DNA of 8,367 nt from DATMNI01 sp035570275. GTDB lineage: Bacteria; Acidobacteriota; Terriglobia; Bryobacterales; Bryobacteraceae. Where the stretch lies: the NCBI GenBank assembly GCA_035570275.1, contig DATMNI010000287.1, positions 1 to 8,367 of the forward strand, given 5' to 3'. This document shows, in pieces, positions 1 to 5,838 of this stretch. Both the position numbers and the translations under genes were made by a program. Below the pieces are notes generated by a model. It searched no databases, was not told where the DNA came from, and saw nothing but the letters and a program-made list of their open reading frames with translations. Position 1 is the stretch's first letter; every line of letters starts with the position of its first letter.

Positions 1-654
1 CAACAGCCATCCACGCCCAACGCCGGCAACCCGGCCACCCTGGAAGATTTCAGAGCCGGTGATGCCGCCCGCGAAGCCTGGGATCGCCGCGCTTCGGACA
101 TTCTGAAAGCCTTGGAAGTCGCCGCCGGCGATTGGGTAGCCGACGTGGGCGCCGGCGCCGGCTACTACGTGATGCGCCTTTCCGGCCTGGTTGGCACCGG
201 TGGCAAGGTTTTCGCCGAGGACATCTCCGACACGGCTCTGGTGTGGCTGGAGCGTAGAGTCAAACTCTTCCAGCTTCCGAACGCGGAAGTAGTCAAAGGC
301 TCGCCGGACGATCCCAAACTGCCCGCTGCCTCCCTCGGCGCCGTTCTGGTGGTGAACTCGTACCACCACTTCACCGAACACCAGGCGATGGCCGCGCAGA
401 TTCTGCGCGCGCTCAAGCCCGGCGGCCGCCTGGTGATTCTCGATTACAGCTTGCCGGCTCATCGCACCGAATCCCGAGCTGCACAGCTCAAGCGACACGA
501 AATCGATCCGGCGCTGGTGCGCGCCGAGCTGGCGCAGGCCGGCTTTCAGGTGCTGAAGACCGAGGACCCGTTTCTGAAACGCATGCCGGATGTGAAGGAC
601 GGCGGCGGCATCGCCAACGCCGACATGTGGCTGATGACCGCCGTTCGCCCGTGA
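1..654 (+). CDS. Class I SAM-dependent methyltransferase, 5' end outside window
   Basis: The frame is open from base 1, so the true start lies left of the window; the TTG at 112 is internal and is not a credible start. The visible 217 residues carry the Rossmann-type methyltransferase signatures in order. Motif I is ADVGAGAGYY (window residues 47-56), which binds S-adenosylmethionine. The acidic end of strand 2 is FAEDIS. The strand-4 region is SLGAVLVVNSYHHF, followed by the ALKPGGRLVILDY loop and strand 5. The C-terminal GFQVLKTEDPF strand also fits the family. The segment before motif I (AREAWDRRASDILKALEV) matches the helix that usually precedes this fold, so only a modest N-terminal part, possibly a signal peptide or linker, seems missing. 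A glycine-rich insertion (KDGGGIANAD) sits just before the last strand. The methyl acceptor cannot be told from sequence. The gene ends at TGA 652-654, followed by 192 nt without a clear gene. Confidence 0.9.
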   Translation, partial: QQPSTPNAGNPATLEDFRAGDAAREAWDRRASDILKALEVAAGDWVADVGAGAGYYVMRLSGLVGTGGKVFAEDISDTALVWLERRVKLFQLPNAEVVKGSPDDPKLPAASLGAVLVVNSYHHFTEHQAMAAQILRALKPGGRLVILDYSLPAHRTESRAAQLKRHEIDPALVRAELAQAGFQVLKTEDPFLKRMPDVKDGGGIANADMWLMTAVRP

Positions 655-836
655 GCCAGGCGGGCCGGGCGAGCCCCCGGTTCGGTTTGCGTCCTCAGCG
701 CCCGGCCAATCGCTCCCCGTCCCACCAGCGAACACCCCAGTCCCAATCGTGAGCGATCGCCGCCTGCGGTTTTCCGCCGCTGGCGCTGGCAAAACGGCGA
801 TGGATACGGCAATCGACGTGCAAGGCCTCTCTACCC

Positions 837-842
837 AGGAGG
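837..842 (+). promoter_or_regulatory. Ribosome binding site for the recombinase-domain-like gene
   Basis: A perfect AGGAGG lies 4 nt before the ATG at 847. It fixes the start of the 146-residue frame and argues against competing overlapping frames that begin at 749 and 927. Confidence 0.75.
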
Positions 843-846
843 CCTC

Positions 847-1287
847 ATGCCCAAGAACGAACGCATTCGCGAACCGCTCTCCGGTTTGCCGACACTCGAA
901 CACCTGGTGGAACGTACTACCGCCGGGTGGAAGTTGGTCGCGCTGGAGTGGGAGCGGCCGGCGGCCGCTCAACCGGCGGAACCGCCGCTGCAGGTGATCG
1001 AAGAGATTCCTTACGGCTTGAAGGTCTCGGACGATTGCGCCGGGCTGGTGGAAAGCGCGCCGGAACGGCAGACCATCCTCATCGCGCTGGACATGATCGT
1101 GGAAGACCGGCCGCTCTCGCATGTGGCCGATGAGCTGAACCGGCGAGGGTACCGGACGCGGGATGGGAAACCGTGGACTCCGGCCGTCTTGTTTACTTTG
1201 CTGCCGCGGATGATTCAGGTGGGGCCGAAGGTATTTTCGAGCGAGGAGTGGAACACCAGGAAGCAGAGACTGCCGAAGGCGGTGTAA
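847..1287 (+). CDS. Short recombinase-domain-like protein without a catalytic resolvase domain
   Basis: This is a 146-residue soluble protein with no signal peptide or membrane segment. Residues about 76-125 (ILIALDMIVEDRPLSHVADE, then LNRRGYRTRDGKPWTPA) resemble the recombinase domain that follows the catalytic domain in large serine recombinases. That domain has the same order: a helix, a 'loop plus small-residue helix', 'LNRRGxxTRxGxxW', then a helix ending near a 'VGP' turn. The N-terminal resolvase domain with its catalytic serine is absent, and the first 75 residues (REPLSGLPTLEHLVERTTAG) do not resemble it. The protein therefore cannot be a stand-alone recombinase; a DNA-binding or regulatory role is inference. 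The start is well supported by an AGGAGG. The gene stands alone, converging with the receptor gene across a hairpin repeat. It could be a decayed recombinase, but the intact frame and good ribosome binding site argue for a maintained gene of its own family. Confidence 0.75.
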   Translation: MPKNERIREPLSGLPTLEHLVERTTAGWKLVALEWERPAAAQPAEPPLQVIEEIPYGLKVSDDCAGLVESAPERQTILIALDMIVEDRPLSHVADELNRRGYRTRDGKPWTPAVLFTLLPRMIQVGPKVFSSEEWNTRKQRLPKAV

Positions 1288-1301
1288 GTGGGGGAACTAA
1301 C

Positions 1302-1355
1302 ACCCCTCGCTTACGCTTGGGGCTCCGATCTGAGCCCTGAGCGTAAGCGACGGGT
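1302..1355. repeat. Long inverted repeat between convergent genes (REP-like or terminator hairpin)
   Basis: Arms of 24 nt (1302-1325 and 1332-1355) pair around a 6-nt loop (CGATCT). The core CTCGCTTACGCT/AGCGTAAGCGACG pairs along nearly its whole length. There is one true mismatch (1306/1351) and two positions that become G-U pairs in RNA. It fills most of the 76 nt between the stop codons of the convergent genes ending at 1287 (+) and 1364 (-). Neither side has a T-run after the stem, so it is not a textbook intrinsic terminator, although it could still slow polymerase or protect both mRNA 3' ends. I associate this CTCGCTTACGC palindrome type with dispersed repeats in Acidobacteriota; that is recollection and was not tested here. 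Confidence 0.8.
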
Positions 1356-1363
1356 AGTTACAA

Positions 1364-4300
1364 CTAGAAGAACAGACGCAGCGAAAGTTGCATGTTTCGC
1401 TTGTCACCCGTCTTGCCAGTGATCTTGCCGAAAGTGGCAAGATTGGTCGGGTTGAAGCTGGCGCCACCCCAGTTCGGGTGGTTAGTGACATCGAAGGCCT
1501 CGGCGCGGAACTGCATGCCGGTCTTTTCGGTGAACTGGAACTTCTTAAACAATCCCGCATTCCAGTTATCGAAGCCGGGGTTGTGAATCACGTTCCGGAA
1601 GCCCGCCGGCTGCGAGTTAAAGGTGCCCTTAGCAGGCTGCGACCAGAGCAGGTTGCCGCTGGAGTCCGTGGTGGAGAACCAGTACTTGGCCTCAGCGGAG
1701 CCATTAGCCGCAATCTGGTGAACGATGGTCGGGGTGCCGTTCATGACCCAGAACTGGCCGCCGTTGGACATGCTGCCATCCTGGCCGACGCCGGCATAAT
1801 CGTTGCCCGTGGCGACGCTCGATGGCTGGCCGGTCTGGAACTGCACGATGCCGCTCACCTGCCAGCCGCCCAAAACCTTGCCGGCGATATTGTGCTGACT
1901 GCGCAGAAACGGCAGTTCATAGATGTAGTTGGCGATAAAGATGTGCCGTGTATCGAAGTCGGATTGTCCCCACAGGTTGTGAGCATCATAGGTGTTGGGG
2001 ATGATGTCGCGCTGCGCGGAGCCATCGTCCATGCTCTTGGAGAGCGTGTAGGCCAAGCCGAAGGCGATACCGTGGGTGAAGCGCTTATTCCAGCTCACCT
2101 GCAGCGAGTTATAGATCGAGCTGGCAATGTTGTCGCTTTCCCGAATCGAGTTGTAGCCTTTATACGGCCGCAGGGCATCCAGGTTGACGCCGGGGTTGGC
2201 AAGAACCGTGGCGAGGGTGGGCTGGTTGATATCGGATTCGCGCTGCAGGTGCAGACCGCGGCGGCCGACATACGCGACTGAGAGGACGGAACTCATGAAA
2301 GTCTGCCTTTCCACTGTGAAGTTCCAGCTATACGCCTCCGGATTCTTGAAGTTCTTGCTCTGGGTGGTGACGGTGAGAGGGAGCAGGTTGGCGGAGGTTC
2401 CGCCGGGGTTATCGACGTTGCCAAACGTCACGTTGGCGGTTGGCTGGAAGGGCGGGTTGCCGCCGAGGAAGATGGAATCGCTAATTCCCAGGCGGGTGAT
2501 GAAGCGGCCGGCGCCTGTGCGGATGACGGTTTTGTCATTGAGCCCATACGCGATACCCACACGCGGTTGGAAATCGTTCCATTGGATGTCCGAGAAGCGC
2601 GGGGGGGCGCCGCGGAACAAGTACTTCAGGGAGGGGTCGTTAGCCTCCGGGAAACGGCCGACCGCATAAGACGGGAAGCCGGTGCCGGGAATCACCAGGC
2701 CGTTATAACGGTCACCCCCATTGAGGAGGACGGTGCCGGCTTGGGGGCCGGTTCCGATAACCGTTACTGCCTTGCTGGGGTCATAGTATTTCGTGTCAAA
2801 AGCTGCCATGTTCCGCCAGATCGCGCTGTAAGGAACGATCACGGTGTAGCGGACGCCGTAATCGACGTGCAGTTTTTGCGAAACCTTCCAGCTATCCATG
2901 GCGAATCCTTCAAACATATTGCCGCGGAACGGTGTATAGGCGCGCTGGCCCAGTTCGGAATAGGTATCGAACAGGCCCAGAGCAGCGTTTGCGGAAGCCA
3001 CACCGGACGTCGGAAAACCGGAACGGGTGTCCGTGAAACTGAACTGGCCGTTCTGGTTGTTGGTGCAGGTGGGGCAGGCGGCGACGTTGATTTCGTCGTT
3101 ATCATTCTCGCCCTGTTTCTCAAACAGGAAACCGAACTTAAGGGTGTGGCTACCTTTCACCCAGGTCAGTTTGTCGGAAATGTCATAGATGGGTCCCGTG
3201 GAGTGCGAAGGATACGGCCCGCCGCTTAGCCCCGAGAAGCTGCTCATGTTCACCGTGGGGATGCGGGTGGGGATCAACTTACCCTGCGGGAAAATGTAGG
3301 GGTAATTGAGGCCGACCGTAGTGCGATCCAGGAAGTGTGCCTGATCCACCGGAATGTAGACGTCATCCAGGCTGACGGTGGCCAGGAGTTCGTTCACCAT
3401 GGTCGGACTGATGGTCCAGATGTGATTCAGCGAGTTGGTCTGGTTGGGCCGGTTGAAGAACTTCGGCGTCTCATTGGTGCCGCCGTCCAGCGGCTGATAC
3501 TCGTCGAAGGCGTAGTTATTGCGGCGGAACTGCAGGCGCTGCTTGTCGCTGAGGTTCATATCCACCGCCAGCGTATCCTTGCGCTGATGCTGCGGGTGGT
3601 TCAACGCCAGGGACCAGTTCTGGTTGCCGTTGATGAATCCGCCCAGATTGGGAAGCGGGTACGCCTTGAGGATGCCCAGTCCGTTCGGGCTCTGCTGGTT
3701 TTTGGGAATGATGTTGCCGGCGAACGGGGTGCCTGTAACCGGATCTTTAATGGTCATCACTTTCCCGTAAAACACGTTGCTGGGGTTCAGCAGTTCGCTG
3801 AAATCGCCCTGCCGCATGAGGACGGTGGGGACCGTCAGGCTGCTGATATCGGTAAAGCGATACCGGACCCATTCCTGGCCCCAATACCAGAAGAACTTGC
3901 TCTTGTCGGTGTTGAATTTGCCCGGAATGTAAAACGGGCCGCCGATGTTGTAGCCGAACTGATTGTAGTTTTCGGGCGCGGTGAACTGTTGTCCCAGGGT
4001 ATGGTTGCGTGTCCAGGTGTTGGCGTTGAATACATCGTTGCGGACGTAGTCATACGCCGCGCCGTGGAACTGCTGGCCGCCGCTGCGGGTGATGATGCGG
4101 ATCTGGCCGCCGGAAGAGCGGCCGAATTCCGGCGAGTATGCCGCGGTGAGAATCTGAATCTCAGACGTGGAATCCACATCGGCTGCGCCCAGGCTGGTGC
4201 CGTTGGATCGCGTGCGGACGGCGGGAGCGCCATCGTAGGTGATCAGGCTTTCCGGCGTGCGCGCGCCATTGATGTTGCTGGGGCCCTGGCTGAAATTGAA

Positions 4301-4819
4301 CGAGAGGCCGGAGAGGTTGCCGCCGCGAGTGCCGGGGACCAGATTCGCCATGAAGATCGGATTACGGCCGTTCAGTTCCAGGCTGTCGATCTGCTCTCTG
4401 GTGACGTCCGCCTGCACCGAGGCCGATTCGGTCTGCAGGACCGCGGCGGTGGCGCTGACTTCGACGGTTTCGACCGCCGACCCGACGGTCAGCGTGACAT
4501 CCGCGCTCATGTTGGCGCTGGCGTCGAGCTTGTTGTCCTTGCTATCGTACTTCTTAAAGCCGGCAACCTCTACGCCGATGGTGTAAACGCCCGGCGGAAT
4601 GTTCGTTACCGTGTAGTAACCGGATTCGTTGGTCGTCGCCTGGCGTTCCAGGCCCGACTGATTCTTGACGGTGACTTTGGCTCTCGGTACCACGGCTCCG
4701 CTGGGATCTTTTACGAAACCCGAAATGGAGCCCAAGTCCGATTGGGCGAATGCGAGACTCGTGCATAACAGCACAACGAGGGCGAGCAGCGTTGCCCGCA
4801 CGAAACTAACCTGGTTCAT
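1364..4819 (-). CDS. Oar-like TonB-dependent receptor with carboxypeptidase-regulatory domain
   Basis: This outer-membrane receptor has 1151 residues from the chosen start. Residues 1-25 are a signal peptide: MNQVSFVR, a hydrophobic core, then SLAFA before Gln26. Residues about 29-110 are a carboxypeptidase-regulatory-like beta-sandwich (SISGFVKDPSGAVVPRAKV, then GYYTVTNIPPGVYTI). A short VETVEVSA stretch near 117-124 may act as a TonB-box. The plug follows (REQIDSLELNGRN, later EFGRSSGGQIRIITRSGG near 231-248), and then a barrel of roughly 900 residues. The protein ends in MQLSLRLFF, with the terminal Phe typical of outer-membrane barrels. The size and the 'GRSSGGQI' plug end match the Oar-like receptors abundant in Acidobacteriota. 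The frame stays open to 5002, with alternative ATGs at 4951 and 5002, but the strong AGGAGG and the signal peptide place the start at 4819. No SusD-like lipoprotein is nearby. The ligand is unknown; an oligosaccharide is a guess from the neighbouring esterase. Confidence 0.93.
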   Translation of the reverse strand: MNQVSFVRATLLALVVLLCTSLAFAQSDLGSISGFVKDPSGAVVPRAKVTVKNQSGLERQATTNESGYYTVTNIPPGVYTIGVEVAGFKKYDSKDNKLDASANMSADVTLTVGSAVETVEVSATAAVLQTESASVQADVTREQIDSLELNGRNPIFMANLVPGTRGGNLSGLSFNFSQGPSNINGARTPESLITYDGAPAVRTRSNGTSLGAADVDSTSEIQILTAAYSPEFGRSSGGQIRIITRSGGQQFHGAAYDYVRNDVFNANTWTRNHTLGQQFTAPENYNQFGYNIGGPFYIPGKFNTDKSKFFWYWGQEWVRYRFTDISSLTVPTVLMRQGDFSELLNPSNVFYGKVMTIKDPVTGTPFAGNIIPKNQQSPNGLGILKAYPLPNLGGFINGNQNWSLALNHPQHQRKDTLAVDMNLSDKQRLQFRRNNYAFDEYQPLDGGTNETPKFFNRPNQTNSLNHIWTISPTMVNELLATVSLDDVYIPVDQAHFLDRTTVGLNYPYIFPQGKLIPTRIPTVNMSSFSGLSGGPYPSHSTGPIYDISDKLTWVKGSHTLKFGFLFEKQGENDNDEINVAACPTCTNNQNGQFSFTDTRSGFPTSGVASANAALGLFDTYSELGQRAYTPFRGNMFEGFAMDSWKVSQKLHVDYGVRYTVIVPYSAIWRNMAAFDTKYYDPSKAVTVIGTGPQAGTVLLNGGDRYNGLVIPGTGFPSYAVGRFPEANDPSLKYLFRGAPPRFSDIQWNDFQPRVGIAYGLNDKTVIRTGAGRFITRLGISDSIFLGGNPPFQPTANVTFGNVDNPGGTSANLLPLTVTTQSKNFKNPEAYSWNFTVERQTFMSSVLSVAYVGRRGLHLQRESDINQPTLATVLANPGVNLDALRPYKGYNSIRESDNIASSIYNSLQVSWNKRFTHGIAFGLAYTLSKSMDDGSAQRDIIPNTYDAHNLWGQSDFDTRHIFIANYIYELPFLRSQHNIAGKVLGGWQVSGIVQFQTGQPSSVATGNDYAGVGQDGSMSNGGQFWVMNGTPTIVHQIAANGSAEAKYWFSTTDSSGNLLWSQPAKGTFNSQPAGFRNVIHNPGFDNWNAGLFKKFQFTEKTGMQFRAEAFDVTNHPNWGGASFNPTNLATFGKITGKTGDKRNMQLSLRLFF

Positions 4820-4824
4820 CCTAA

Positions 4825-4830
4825 CCTCCT
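4825..4830 (-). promoter_or_regulatory. Ribosome binding site that sets the receptor start
   Basis: On the - strand a perfect AGGAGG lies 5 nt before the ATG at 4819. The first residues after that ATG form a classical signal peptide. This outweighs the in-frame upstream ATGs at 4951 and 5002. Confidence 0.85.
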
Positions 4831-5033
4831 CAGTAGACTGGAATTTGAAACGTGAAAGCGCTGATGTCGCGTGGCGGCCAGGGGATTTTTGACCGGCGAC
4901 GCTTGACGGAAAACCAACACAGGCCAGGAGGCCCGTTACGGCTATCCTCATTAACCTCTCTCTAGCATGGGCAGCAGCCCAAAATTTTGAAAAAAGAGTC
5001 ACCCAAAAACTGATTACGACGGGCTACAGGAGT

Positions 5034-5066
5034 AATTGCTAATCCGTTACGACACGTTTAGCAATT
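5034..5066. repeat. Inverted repeat AATTGCTAA / TTAGCAATT in the receptor leader
   Basis: Two perfect 9-nt arms (5034-5042 and 5058-5066) flank a 15-nt spacer in which CGT and ACG can also pair. The repeat lies 30-62 nt downstream of the predicted transcription start of the receptor gene. It could be an operator half-site pair or a leader RNA hairpin; the sequence alone does not decide. Confidence 0.5.
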
Positions 5067-5102
5067 CCCATTACCCGTTGGTGTATTTTCACCGGCCCCC
5101 CT

Positions 5103-5131
5103 AATATAAAACCGGGAGAGGTCCGATGCAA
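5103..5131 (-). promoter_or_regulatory. Candidate sigma-70-type promoter for the TonB-dependent receptor
   Basis: Read on the - strand, TTGCAT (5126-5131) is followed after 17 nt by TATATT (5103-5108). The -10 matches TATAAT at five of six positions; the -35 matches TTGACA only at its first three. The spacing is ideal and the stretch is distinctly richer in A and T than the surrounding genes. A start near 5096 gives a leader of about 277 nt before the ATG at 4819. The weak -35 would suit a promoter needing an activator. Confidence 0.4.
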
Positions 5132-5133
5132 CA

Positions 5134-5150
5134 AAATTCACGGTGAATTT
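5134..5150. promoter_or_regulatory. Perfect 17-bp palindrome next to the -35 box, candidate operator
   Basis: AAATTCACGGTGAATTT has two perfect 8-bp arms around a single central G. It begins 3 bp upstream of the candidate -35 box of the receptor promoter, the position where an activator that touches polymerase would bind. No T-run follows directly, so an intrinsic terminator is less likely. The binding protein is not encoded in this window. Confidence 0.45.
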
Positions 5151-5210
5151 CCTGTTTCAACGGAGCGTCTGTGTGTTTTTTTCCTACCCTCAAGTCATTG
5201 ACAGCGTGGA

Positions 5211-5228
5211 TCTTCCAATTTTGGAAGA
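5211..5228. repeat. TTCC...GGAA hairpin, copy 1
   Basis: TCTTCCAATTTTGGAAGA has 8-nt arms around TT. It shares its core with the hairpins at 5467-5487 and 5534-5551. It lies in the non-coding stretch upstream of the receptor promoter. Confidence 0.5.
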
Positions 5229-5302
5229 GGAGTCTAGCCTGGACTGTCGTGAATCCCATTTTGCAGATTCCGAAGCGAGTTCCGATTGAAGCGGACGGGG
5301 AT

Positions 5303-5455
5303 TTACCGGATATGCGGCCGGGCACTAATCGGGATAGGGGCGGTGGCCTTTTTCTCTTCGAGCCAGTCATCCAAGCCAGTGGCTGCGAGTTTGATGTCCT
5401 GCGATTTTCGCGGCATCGCCAGCAGTGGACCGGTTGGCTGCGGGCCCTTCATCAT
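5303..5455 (-). CDS. Possible 50-residue small protein, unrecognised
   Basis: A frame beginning with two consecutive ATGs (5455 and 5452) runs to TAA at 5303-5305. It gives a hydrophilic 50-residue product with a plausible amphipathic part (DIKLAATGLDDWLEEKKA). About 70 percent of its third codon positions are G or C, close to the real genes here and higher than in the alternative frame I translated over the same bases. The ribosome binding site is weak: a GGAG abuts the first ATG and lies 3 nt before the second. No family was recognised. The frame is also open for some distance upstream of the ATGs, so it could be the tail of a decayed gene. Confidence 0.25.
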   Translation of the reverse strand: MMKGPQPTGPLLAMPRKSQDIKLAATGLDDWLEEKKATAPIPISARPHIR

Positions 5456-5466
5456 CTCCGGCAACG

Positions 5467-5487
5467 TCTTTTCCAATTGGGAAAAGA
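5467..5487. repeat. TTCC...GGAA hairpin, copy 2
   Basis: Arms TCTTTTCC and GGAAAAGA (8 nt each) flank AATTG. The core TTCCAATT is identical to that of the hairpin at 5211-5228. It lies just upstream of the possible small gene that starts at 5455 on the - strand. Confidence 0.5.
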
Positions 5488-5531
5488 AGCCGGGGATACG
5501 ACGGGATGGAGAGAGCCGGGTTTGGTGTGGT

Positions 5532-5828
5532 CTACTTCCGATTGCGGAAGTCCAGGTTCGGATACTTCTTCAGAAAGCTCGCCGGGTCCGACCGGAGGTG
5601 ATCCGCTGACGCGACGGCTATCTGGCTCACACGCTTCGCCAGAGCCTCCTGGCTCAGACGCGCTAGCGCTTCCCGCGGTAGTTTCGGCGGCATCGCGTTG
5701 GGCGCGTTCGGCATTGTCGGGATTTGCGCGGCCTGATTCGGAGCCTTCTGTTTCGCCAGTTGCTCCCTTGCCCGCGCTTTCGCCGCTGCCCGGTTTAGAC
5801 CGATTACCGCCTGTTCCGCGAACCAGTT
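5532..5828 (-). pseudogene. Coding-looking frame lacking a 5' end, possible gene remnant
   Basis: A 98-codon open frame runs from just after a TGA at 5829-5831 to TAG at 5532-5534. Its composition is protein-like: alanine-rich helices with charged residues (AAAKARAREQLAKQKAPNQA), a proline-asparagine linker (PTMPNAPNAMPPKLP), a second helical part (REALARLSQEALAKRVSQIA) and a basic tail (KKYPNLDFRNRK). G or C fills roughly three quarters of third codon positions. No ATG, GTG or TTG occurs in frame before the ATG at 5714, so it is either a 60-residue protein starting there or the 3' fragment of a gene whose front was lost. Its open part begins 10 nt after the stop of the esterase gene, which suggests a junction there. 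No family was recognised. The overlapping frame starting at 5832 is low-complexity and less convincing. Confidence 0.35.
5534..5551. repeat. TTCC...GGAA hairpin, copy 3
   Basis: ACTTCCGATTGCGGAAGT has 7-nt arms around ATTG. It overlaps the last codons (DFRNRK) and the stop of the coding-looking frame 5532-5828. The core resembles the hairpins at 5211 and 5467. Confidence 0.5.
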
Positions 5829-5838
5829 TCAATAATAG

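Noticed and set aside
661..690. GC-rich imperfect hairpin after the methyltransferase stop
   Set aside because: CCGGG/CCCGG pairing exists but is short, has alternatives and lacks a T-run. It is not supportable as a terminator.
749..997. 82-codon + strand frame overlapping the recombinase-domain-like gene
   Set aside because: Arg- and Ser-rich out-of-frame product. The AGGAGG before 847 supports the other frame.
1388..2281. 297-codon open frame on the + strand
   Set aside because: Antisense to the barrel end of the receptor. Composition is that of a complementary-strand shadow.
3335..4768. 477-codon open frame on the + strand
   Set aside because: Antisense to the TonB-dependent receptor, whose motifs, signal peptide and ribosome binding site are clear. 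The antisense product has no recognisable features.
4970..4981. GGGC-AGCA-GCCC mini hairpin in the receptor leader
   Set aside because: A stem of only 4 bp, expected by chance in GC-rich DNA.
5101..5370. 89-codon - strand frame
   Set aside because: It runs through the predicted promoter and palindrome, has an unstructured basic composition and no ribosome binding site.
5452..5832. 126-codon - strand frame rich in Gly, Ser and Glu
   Set aside because: Low-complexity product typical of an out-of-frame reading. It overlaps the more protein-like frame 5532-5828 and begins with a TTG lacking a ribosome binding site.
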